From contig FR881979.1 of NCBI GenBank assembly GCA_000435615.1, positions 282-10,186 of the forward strand: a stretch of DNA of 9,905 nucleotides. Reading direction: 5' to 3'. Source of the DNA: Firmicutes bacterium CAG:238 (lineage in GTDB: Bacteria; Bacillota; Clostridia; Peptostreptococcales; Anaerovoracaceae). Of this stretch, positions 1 to 5,233 are shown piece after piece. The position numbers and the translations under genes were made by a program. Position 1 is the stretch's first letter. Each line of letters starts with the position of its first letter. The notes beneath the pieces were generated by a model. That model was not told the origin of the DNA, ran no database searches, and saw only the letters and a list, made by a program, of their open reading frames with translations.

Positions 1-47
1 AGCAACGCCTTGCGGAGCTGCTCAGTCTCGTAATCGGTAAAAGCCAA
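1..47 (-). CDS. 5' end of a minus-strand gene, possibly a TetR/AcrR-type regulator (partial)
   Basis: Only the first 15 codons and part of the next are present, reading MAFTDYETEQLRKAL from a TTG start at 47-45. The start is supported by a near-perfect ribosome binding site, AAGGAGG, on the minus strand at 61-55 with 7 bases of spacing, and by a promoter at 92-120. The gene continues beyond position 1. The short polar, helical N-terminus resembles the arm that precedes the DNA-binding helices in TetR/AcrR-family regulators. The inverted repeat across the promoter would fit autoregulation by such a protein. This family guess rests on 15 residues plus context and is weak; that a gene starts here is much better supported than its identity. 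Confidence 0.6.
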   Translation of the reverse strand, partial: MAFTDYETEQLRKAL

Positions 48-62
48 GCGTACGCCTCCTTA

Positions 63-94
63 AATATGACCGTTTTGGTTTGTTTGGTCATATT
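63..94. promoter_or_regulatory. Inverted repeat overlapping the -10 box, candidate operator
   Basis: AATATGACC (63-71) and GGTCATATT (86-94) are perfect 9-base inverted repeats separated by 14 bases. The distal arm overlaps the -10 box of the minus-strand promoter, and the proximal arm lies just upstream of the ribosome binding site at 55-61. That placement is typical of a repressor operator. The loop and the lack of a U tract make a terminator unlikely. The binding protein is unknown; the adjacent gene product is the simplest candidate. Confidence 0.55.
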
Positions 95-120
95 ATACCG
101 CGTTTCTTTCTCCTTTGCAA
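92..120 (-). promoter_or_regulatory. Sigma-A-type promoter for the gene at 1-47
   Basis: On the minus strand, a -35 box TTGCAA (120-115) is followed by a 17-base spacer (114-98) and a perfect -10 box TATAAT (97-92). Transcription would start near 85, giving a leader of roughly 40 bases to the TTG start. Box quality and spacing are those of a vegetative housekeeping promoter. The -10 box overlaps one arm of the inverted repeat at 63-94, so a protein bound there should block this promoter. Confidence 0.75.
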
Positions 121-264
121 GTGGTGCAGAGAAAAACATACGCATTTTAACAAAAAATTATTTTCACCTAACGCATTGGTTCACGAAGGCGCTCCTCTTC
201 CTTTGGCAAAGAACTGCACCCCCTTAACGGGTTTCTGTCAAAATTAGAGTCATTTGCCATGCGA

Positions 265-316
265 GGGGGCTGTCGCATTAACGGAAAATAACCGTTAGGG
301 CACAGCCCCCTTTTAT
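265..316 (+). terminator. Orphan plus-strand hairpin terminator
   Basis: The arms GGGGGCTGT (265-273) and ACAGCCCCC (302-310) pair perfectly over 9 bases. Above a small internal loop, a second stem TAACGG (279-284) pairs with CCGTTA (292-297). The plus strand follows with TTTTAT. The minus strand has no T tract after the hairpin, so termination should be mainly on plus. No plus-strand gene is recognisable between the window start and this point, and it does not correctly terminate the minus-strand gene ending at 340. The rest of 121-339 holds no ORF I can support, only short inverted repeats such as TGGCAAA (204-210) with TTTGCCA (253-259). Confidence 0.7.
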
Positions 317-339
317 CTTGAATCCACTTATAAAGCAGG

Positions 340-606
340 TTACTCCGAAATCAAGCTGATTATTTTCTCCAGTCTTGCCCTCTGCGATGCGTTCATCATC
401 GGCATGAGACTTTTCAGCATTGCTTTCTGCCGCGCGGGACTGATATTGCTCGCCGCAAGCTGCTCCTTCATTCGTAAAATGTCCCTTGCCAGTTCTTCGT
501 CCGACTTGCTTTCGAGTCCTCTGAGGAGTTGTTTGTTCACGCCCCCGTTATTTCCGAGCCCGAGCTGCGCGGCAATCTCTGCCGCCATTTTTTCATTGAT
601 ATCCAT
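340..606 (-). CDS. Small hypothetical protein, 88 aa, charged and helical
   Basis: I do not recognise the family. The ATG at 606-604 is preceded by AAGGGGG on the minus strand (620-614) with 7 bases of spacing. The protein starts MDINEKMAAEIAAQLGLG, has a short Gly/Asn-rich linker near residues 17-23 (GLGNNGG), then a long charged segment rich in Lys, Glu, Arg and Leu. Its C-terminal third, around residues 58-86, is rich in Met and Leu and looks amphipathic. There is no signal peptide, membrane segment or cysteine, so a soluble cytoplasmic protein is likely. It is divergent from the small-protein locus at 734-1083 across a 127-base gap, so the two may share a control region. The plus-strand ORF over the same bases is a shadow. 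The good ribosome binding site and biased composition argue for a real gene. Confidence 0.7.
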   Translation of the reverse strand: MDINEKMAAEIAAQLGLGNNGGVNKQLLRGLESKSDEELARDILRMKEQLAASNISPARQKAMLKSLMPMMNASQRARLEKIISLISE

Positions 607-733
607 TTAATTTCCCCCTTTTTCCGATTTATGTAATAATCTATGCGGCGCGGCGCACGAAATTGCGCGTCCTTTCATATTATGTTTTATAGAATTATGC
701 GAACCATCTTTCATTCTTGGGAGGAATACATAA

Positions 734-943
734 ATGAACAATCAAAATTCCATCGGCGTTGTGCTTCTTCTGCTGCTCGTTTTCGCCGCACTTGATGGCG
801 GCAATACCGGCCCGTTCCGGGTTCTGCGGCAGCCCTCGTTCGGCCTCCTGCCCGACCGCCGCATCCTGCAGCGCTTGCAAAGGACTTTCACCGCATGGTT
901 GGAATCATGGGCAAGGTCGATAACCTGGGACAGATGGCTTTAA
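734..943 (+). CDS. Small hydrophobic-N-terminus protein, probably the 5' part of a frameshifted gene
   Basis: The ATG is preceded by GGGAGGA with about 8 bases of spacing, a strong ribosome binding site. The product begins MNNQNSIGVVLLLLLVFAAL, with a single strongly hydrophobic stretch at residues 7-20 and then a Gly/Asn turn. After about residue 30 the sequence becomes Arg- and Trp-rich and ends in DRWL, which looks like out-of-frame translation. The frame read by the ORF at 895-1083 is open from about 796 through this stretch and gives plausible protein just before 895 (AKDFHRM). The simplest reading is one gene of about 115 codons (734-1083) carrying a one-base shift somewhere between about 800 and 893, either a mutation or a sequence error. 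A small membrane-anchored or secreted peptide is possible. The family is unknown. Confidence 0.5.
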   Translation: MNNQNSIGVVLLLLLVFAALDGGNTGPFRVLRQPSFGLLPDRRILQRLQRTFTAWLESWARSITWDRWL

Positions 944-1083
944 CTCCGCAGAAACTGCCGAAGCCGCCGAAGGCTTCCGAGCCTGAATCTTTGATTAACG
1001 CTTCGGCTCTTCCTGACCTTTCGGGCATCATGGATATGCTCGGCCCGATTATGTCGGGGCTTGGCGGTGCTTCCGATGAATAA
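895..1083 (+). CDS. Small hypothetical protein, probably the 3' part of the frameshifted gene
   Basis: This frame gives 62 residues from an ATG at 895, beginning MVGIMGKVDNLGQM. A proline/lysine-rich linker follows (about residues 20-30), then a C-terminal segment rich in Met, Gly, Leu and Ile (PDLSGIMDMLGPIMSGLGG). The frame stays open upstream of the ATG, reading LAKDFHRM into it, which suggests the true protein starts earlier, at 734 in another frame. An AAAGGA lies about 8 bases before the ATG, so independent or coupled translation cannot be excluded. The C-terminal motif looks like the Met/Leu-rich tails of small clostridial proteins, but I cannot name a family. No terminator is obvious between its stop and the fba promoter. 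Confidence 0.5.
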   Translation: MVGIMGKVDNLGQMALTPQKLPKPPKASEPESLINASALPDLSGIMDMLGPIMSGLGGASDE

Positions 1084-1130
1084 TTGCGGAAAACCAAAAT
1101 TGCCATCTTTCTTTTCGGCCGCCGATGTTG

Positions 1131-1136
1131 TATACT
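1131..1136 (+). promoter_or_regulatory. Likely -10 box of the fba promoter
   Basis: TATACT at 1131-1136 lies about 38 bases ahead of the fba ATG and matches the -10 consensus at five of six positions. The hexamer 17 bases upstream (TTTCTT) is a poor -35 box, so the promoter may need an activator or may be weaker than it looks. It would give a leader of about 30 bases carrying only the ribosome binding site. Confidence 0.45.
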
Positions 1137-1173
1137 ATATGTAGTTTAAGTTCCAAACAGCAGGAGGTAAGAA

Positions 1174-2103
1174 ATGGCATTAGTCACCACGAAAGAAATG
1201 TTCGCCAAAGCATTGCAATCCGACTATGCAATCGGCGCTTTTAATGTAAATAATATGGAAATCATTCAAGGTATCGTCGAAGCAGCGAAAATCGAACAGT
1301 CACCGCTGATTCTTCAGGTATCCGCAGGCGCGCGCAAATACGCAAAGCCCGCTTATCTGACGAACCTCGTAGAGGCTGCAATCCTCGATACGGGTCTTGA
1401 CATCGCGCTTCACCTCGACCACGGCGAGGACTTCGACATCTGCAAGAAATGCGTAGACGATGGTTTCACTTCCGTTATGATCGACGGTTCCAAGCATTCG
1501 TTTGAAGAAAATATCCGCCTCACGAAAGAGGTTGTGGAATACGCACATGCACACGGCGTTGTGGTTGAAGCGGAACTTGGAAAGCTTGCGGGCGTTGAAG
1601 ACAATATCAAGGTTGACGCGCGTTCGGCAACTTTCACAGACCCTGATGAAGCCGCGGAATTCGTAGAAAAGACCGGGGTTGACTCCCTTGCAATCGCAAT
1701 CGGCACCAGCCACGGTGCATACAAGTTCAAAGGCGAGCCTTATCTTGATTTTGAAAGACTGAAGGCCATCCACAAATTGATTCCGGACACACCGCTTGTT
1801 CTGCACGGCGCATCCTCGGTTCTGAAGGAATTCGTTGACAAGTGCAATCAGTACGGCGGCGACATTCCGGGCGCGCAGGGCGTTCCTGAGGAAATGATCC
1901 GCGAAGCGACCAAATACGGCATCTGCAAGGTCAACATTGACACTGACCTTCGTCTGGCAATGACTGCGGAAGTCCGCAAGTACATCGCTGAAAATCCGGC
2001 GGACTTCGACCCTCGTAAATACCTCGGGCCGGGCAGAGACGCAATTCAGGCGATGGTACAGCACAAGATTAAAAATGTCTTGAACGCTTCCGGCACACTG
2101 TAA
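1174..2103 (+). CDS. fba: Class II (zinc-dependent) fructose-bisphosphate aldolase
   Basis: This cytoplasmic enzyme reversibly splits fructose 1,6-bisphosphate into dihydroxyacetone phosphate and glyceraldehyde 3-phosphate in glycolysis and gluconeogenesis (EC 4.1.2.13). The 309-residue length is usual for the class IIB branch. The catalytic and metal residues are visible: HLDHG with Asp82 as catalytic acid and His83 as zinc ligand, Glu134 in VEAELG, His180 in GTSHGAYK, and His211 in LHGASS. NIDTD (254-258) is the phosphate-binding motif, and the C-terminus carries the RKYLGPGRDAI segment typical of this branch. GAFNVNN near the N-terminus is also characteristic. The ATG follows AGGAGG with 7 bases of spacing. 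The gene appears monocistronic, with its own promoter and the shared terminator at 2118-2169. All key residues are intact. Confidence 0.97.
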   Translation: MALVTTKEMFAKALQSDYAIGAFNVNNMEIIQGIVEAAKIEQSPLILQVSAGARKYAKPAYLTNLVEAAILDTGLDIALHLDHGEDFDICKKCVDDGFTSVMIDGSKHSFEENIRLTKEVVEYAHAHGVVVEAELGKLAGVEDNIKVDARSATFTDPDEAAEFVEKTGVDSLAIAIGTSHGAYKFKGEPYLDFERLKAIHKLIPDTPLVLHGASSVLKEFVDKCNQYGGDIPGAQGVPEEMIREATKYGICKVNIDTDLRLAMTAEVRKYIAENPADFDPRKYLGPGRDAIQAMVQHKIKNVLNASGTL

Positions 2104-2117
2104 AATTAAATAAGAAA

Positions 2118-2169
2118 ACGCCTTCGGAACTTCCTGCACCCAGCAGGCCTTTCCAAAGGCGTATTTTTT
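2118..2169. terminator. Bidirectional terminator between convergent fba and brnQ
   Basis: The outer arms ACGCCTTCGGAA (2118-2129) and TTCCAAAGGCGT (2151-2162) pair with one mismatch. An inner stem CCTGC (2133-2137) with GCAGG (2143-2147) closes a five-base loop. The plus strand then has six T (2164-2169), ending fba 15 bases after its stop. The minus strand reads TTTTCTTATTTAATTTT after the same hairpin, ending brnQ. The brnQ stop codon (2170-2168) lies inside the T tract, so the two transcripts are separated very economically. Confidence 0.9.
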
Positions 2170-3508
2170 ATGCGTTTTTCTTTGTAAACTTCATGGCAAT
2201 GAGTCCGACTACGGTTCCTATAACGCCCGGAACCAGCCAGCCAAGTCCCATCGTATAAAGCGGCAGCCAGCCGGAAGCCCATTCCACAACTCCCTGTGCA
2301 AGTCCGCTCACGCGCAGCAGGTCAAGCACGGCAGCAATCATTGTAAATCCGATTCCGCATACATAGACAATGCGCGAATGTCCGAAATATTTTCCGAAAA
2401 TCGTGAGCAGTATCAGCACGATCGCAAGCGGATACAAGAAGTACAGCACCGGTGCCGAGAAAGAAATAATCTTTGAAAGACCGATGTTGGACACGAGCAG
2501 CGAAAATGCCGTAAATGCAATCGCCCAATTGCGATACGAAAGTGAATGCGGAAAGATTTCCGAGAAAGTGTCCGCACATGATGTAACCAGTCCGATTGCC
2601 GTCTTCATGCAGCAGAAAGTAACCGTCAGAGCCAGTACAATCATGCCTGTGCTTCCGAGATAGTGTCTTGCGATAACCGCAAACGCCGTTCCCCCGTTAA
2701 AGGAAGGATCTGCAAGCTGATCCGCATACAGTCCGTAGCTCTGCGCTCCCACTATAGCAATCAATGCATAAATCACTGTCATTAAAATCATACTGAAAAC
2801 GCCGGATTTAATCGTGTTTTTCGCAATCGCGCCCGGTTCTTCAATGCCCATGCCCGTAATAACATTTATTACGATAATGCCGAACGCAAGAGAAGCAAGT
2901 GCATCCAAGGTGTCATAACCCTGCAGGAAGCCCATTGAAAAAGCATTCTCCGCATAAGCCCCACTTGCGGGTACGCTTGAAACTGTCTGCTCCGGTGAAA
3001 TCAGTGCCGCAATAACCAAGACTCCGAGGCAAACGAGAAAAATCGGATTCAGATATTTACCGACTGAATTCATGATGTTCGACGGTCTGAGCGCAAAGAA
3101 CAATACCGCCGCAAAGAAAAGCGTCGTAAAAATTGCCTGCACGACCGTCACATTCCCGTCGATAAGCGGCTCAATTCCCATCGTAAAGGATGTTGCCGCA
3201 CATCTTGGTATTGCAAAGAACGGCCCAATCGTCAAATAGAGCGCACATGTAAAGAAATATCCGTATCCTTTCGCGACGCGGCTCGACATTTCCATCAGGC
3301 CGCTGCTCTTCGATACGCCAAGTGCAACGATTCCCAGAAGCGGCATTCCGACTGCCGTTATCAACATTCCGATCAGTGCAGGAACTAAACTCGAACCCGC
3401 CTTTGCCCCGAGTATAATCGGGAAAATGAGGTTGCCCGCTCCGAAAAACATTCCGAAAAGCATCGACGCAACCAGGGCATACTGCTTGCCTGTTAATTTT
3501 TGATTCAT
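2168..3508 (-). CDS. brnQ: Branched-chain amino acid:cation symporter, BrnQ (LIVCS family)
   Basis: This inner-membrane transporter imports leucine, isoleucine and valine driven by a sodium or proton gradient. The 446 residues are almost wholly hydrophobic and fit about 12 membrane segments. Family signatures are the first-helix motif FGAGNLIFPIILG (residues 22-34) and YLTIGPFFAIPRCA (91-104), where the family usually has GPFFAIPRTA. A conserved GIEEPG lies near 221-226, and a short Lys-rich cytoplasmic tail (KFTKKNA) ends the protein. The ATG is preceded by GGGGGATAAGGA on the minus strand. The gene has its own promoter (3550-3578) and follows the terminator of the uvr-pncB unit, so it is a separate transcript. 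Substrate preference within the family cannot be read from sequence. Local regulation may involve the dyad at 3628-3657. Confidence 0.95.
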   Translation of the reverse strand: MNQKLTGKQYALVASMLFGMFFGAGNLIFPIILGAKAGSSLVPALIGMLITAVGMPLLGIVALGVSKSSGLMEMSSRVAKGYGYFFTCALYLTIGPFFAIPRCAATSFTMGIEPLIDGNVTVVQAIFTTLFFAAVLFFALRPSNIMNSVGKYLNPIFLVCLGVLVIAALISPEQTVSSVPASGAYAENAFSMGFLQGYDTLDALASLAFGIIVINVITGMGIEEPGAIAKNTIKSGVFSMILMTVIYALIAIVGAQSYGLYADQLADPSFNGGTAFAVIARHYLGSTGMIVLALTVTFCCMKTAIGLVTSCADTFSEIFPHSLSYRNWAIAFTAFSLLVSNIGLSKIISFSAPVLYFLYPLAIVLILLTIFGKYFGHSRIVYVCGIGFTMIAAVLDLLRVSGLAQGVVEWASGWLPLYTMGLGWLVPGVIGTVVGLIAMKFTKKNA

Positions 3509-3549
3509 TCCTTATCCCCCATTCATATTGTTTCAATCACATAGGAGAT

Positions 3550-3578
3550 ATTATATCATCTGCAAGCTTCATTGTCTA
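3550..3578 (-). promoter_or_regulatory. Sigma-A-type promoter of brnQ
   Basis: On the minus strand, TAGACA (3578-3573, five of six matches to TTGACA) is separated by exactly 17 bases from a perfect TATAAT (3555-3550). Transcription should start near 3543, giving a leader of about 35 bases. This is one of the best promoters in the window. Confidence 0.85.
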
Positions 3579-3627
3579 CCAAACTCTTTATTTCGGCCGG
3601 TTTGAATAATTTTTGCATTCTTTAAAT

Positions 3628-3657
3628 TTGATACTAATTGATATCAAGTAGTATCAA
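3628..3657. promoter_or_regulatory. 30-base dyad upstream of the brnQ promoter, candidate operator
   Basis: TTGATACTA (3628-3636) and TAGTATCAA (3649-3657) are perfect inverted arms. They flank a fully palindromic core, TTGATATCAA (3638-3647), with a single non-matching base on each side of the core (3637, 3648). The motif TTGATA or its complement therefore occurs four times in 30 bases. The element sits about 50 bases upstream of the brnQ -35 box and just past the pncB terminator. It has no U tract and is AT-rich, so it reads as a protein-binding site, perhaps for a tetramer or two dimers, rather than a terminator. It does not match the CodY consensus. The regulator is unknown. Confidence 0.6.
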
Positions 3658-3686
3658 TATATTTCTGCTTTTTCAAGTCTTTTACG

Positions 3687-3729
3687 AAAAAAACCATAAA
3701 ACACGCTTTTGTCCGTCGGTTTTATGGTT
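3687..3729 (-). terminator. Rho-independent terminator of the uvrB-uvrA-pncB unit
   Basis: Read on the minus strand, AACCATAAAAC (3729-3719) pairs perfectly over 11 bases with GTTTTATGGTT (3702-3692) around a 16-base loop. The strand then gives seven consecutive T counting the end of the arm (3693-3687). It starts 34 bases after the pncB stop. On the plus strand the hairpin is followed only by CTTCTC, so it acts mainly in the minus direction. Confidence 0.9.
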
Positions 3730-3763
3730 CTTCTCAGTTTTTATCCGTTGTTCTGTTTTGAAA

Positions 3764-5197
3764 TTATTTCGCCGAATACTCTCTCAGTAATTTGTTCTTC
3801 ATATCCCAAAGATTCTGCGAAAGATCAACATAGTATGTCTGCGGGTTCTCAAATCTGAGGGTTTCATCCCAAAGAGTTGCGACCTGCTCCTTGCAGTAGC
3901 TCTTGATTTCCTCAATGGAAGGACTTTCGTATACGCATTTGCCCTTCTCGAAAATCGGAACATGAAGATCTCTTACCGTGTAGTTCTTTACGATTGTTTT
4001 CTTCCAAACCGCATTCGGATCGAAAATCTCGTACTCGCCCTGCTCAGGAATGGTTTCACCGGCAATCGTCATTACATCCCCCTGTGCCTTGCCCGTAGCT
4101 TTGCTGTACAGTCGGTAAAGTCCTTTAAATCCCGGGTTCGTAATCTTTTCAACATTCTCCGAAATTTTGATTTTCGGTGTCAGCACGCCGTCTTTTTCGA
4201 GTGCTGCAAGCTTATAAACGCCGCCGAAAACAGGTTCTGACTTCGCAGTAATGAGTCGTTCGCCTACGCCCAAAGAGTCGATGCAGGCTCCCTCAAGGAT
4301 GACATCACGGATGATGTATTCGTCAAGTGAGTTTGAAACGACGATTTTGCAGTCCTGAAGTCCTGCGTCATCAAGCATTTTGCGGGCTTTCTTGGTCAGG
4401 TATGCCACATCGCCGGAGTCGATTCGGATTCCCATGCTTTGCGGTTTCATTTCTTTGAACACCTTAATTGCCGCCGGTACGCCCGATTTGAGCACATTGT
4501 ATGTATCTACCAGCAGAACGCAGTTCTGAGGATAGATTTCGGCATACTTTTTGAATGCGGAATATTCGTCCGGATACATCTGTACCCAGCTGTGTGCCAT
4601 CGTGCCGAGTGCTGCGATCCCGTAGTCTCTGTCTGCGATTGCACATGCGGTTCCCGCGCATCCGCCGATATAAGCTGCTCTTGCTCCGAGTATTGCAGCG
4701 TCTGCGCCGTGGGCTCTTCTTGATCCGAATTCCATGCCCGCTCTTCCCTGAGCGGCTCTGACGATTCTGTTTGCTTTGGTCGCAATCATGCTCTGATGGT
4801 TGATGCAAAGAAGCACCATCGTTTCGATGAACTGCGCCTGCATAACGGGCCCTCTTACGGTTACAATCGGTTCATGCGGAAAGATCGGTGTTCCTTCCGG
4901 TACGGCCCATACATCACATTTGAACTCAAAGTTCCTGAGATAATCGAGAAATTCTTCACAAAACATGTCTTTGCTGCGAAGATATTCGATATCTTTCTCT
5001 GTAAATGTAAGGTTCCGGAGATACTCGATAAGCTGTTCAAGACCGGCCATGATGGCATATCCGCCGCCGTCCGGTACTCTTCTAAAAAACATATCGAAGT
5101 ACGCAATGTCCTCTGCCATGCCCGATTGGAAATAGCCGTTTGCCATGGTTATCTCATAAAAGTCCGTAAGCATCGTCAGATTCAGTTTTTCTTTCAT
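3764..5197 (-). CDS. pncB: Nicotinate phosphoribosyltransferase
   Basis: This cytoplasmic enzyme joins nicotinate to phosphoribosyl pyrophosphate, coupled to ATP hydrolysis, giving nicotinate mononucleotide for NAD salvage (EC 6.3.4.21). The protein has 477 residues, in the usual range for the Gram-positive form. Visible signatures are TDFYEITMANGYF (11-23), EFGSRRAHG (156-164), GTMAHSW (198-204), where His202 aligns with the histidine that is transiently phosphorylated, LLVDTYN (228-234), IRIDSGD (257-263) in the phosphoribosyl-binding barrel, and LGVGERL (309-315). A roughly 100-residue C-terminal extension, with cysteines at 421 and 435, is common in this subfamily. GGAGG on the minus strand (5211-5207) lies 9 bases before the ATG. 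The gene starts 36 bases after the uvrA stop with no terminator between, so it is probably the last gene of the uvr operon. An equally named NAPRT family member is the only alternative. Confidence 0.95.
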   Translation of the reverse strand: MKEKLNLTMLTDFYEITMANGYFQSGMAEDIAYFDMFFRRVPDGGGYAIMAGLEQLIEYLRNLTFTEKDIEYLRSKDMFCEEFLDYLRNFEFKCDVWAVPEGTPIFPHEPIVTVRGPVMQAQFIETMVLLCINHQSMIATKANRIVRAAQGRAGMEFGSRRAHGADAAILGARAAYIGGCAGTACAIADRDYGIAALGTMAHSWVQMYPDEYSAFKKYAEIYPQNCVLLVDTYNVLKSGVPAAIKVFKEMKPQSMGIRIDSGDVAYLTKKARKMLDDAGLQDCKIVVSNSLDEYIIRDVILEGACIDSLGVGERLITAKSEPVFGGVYKLAALEKDGVLTPKIKISENVEKITNPGFKGLYRLYSKATGKAQGDVMTIAGETIPEQGEYEIFDPNAVWKKTIVKNYTVRDLHVPIFEKGKCVYESPSIEEIKSYCKEQVATLWDETLRFENPQTYYVDLSQNLWDMKNKLLREYSAK

Positions 5198-5233
5198 TTT
5201 GGATTTCCTCCGTTTTGTTTCCTTTTGTGATTG

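Noticed and set aside
236..241. Perfect TTGACA on the minus strand
   Set aside because: The hexamer 17 bases away (TGCAGT) is a poor -10 box and no gene follows at a suitable distance.
653..668. Short GC-rich inverted repeat (GCGCA...TGCGC) between the divergent small genes
   Set aside because: Only 5 bases per arm in a GC-rich patch; easily due to chance, with no aligned promoter boxes.
1300..2139. A 279-codon minus-strand open frame opposite fba
   Set aside because: It is antisense to intact, conserved aldolase sequence and runs across the terminator; a shadow frame.
4796..5230. A 144-codon plus-strand open frame opposite pncB
   Set aside because: It is antisense to conserved pncB sequence, rich in Phe, Lys and Arg as expected of a complement frame, and has no domain.
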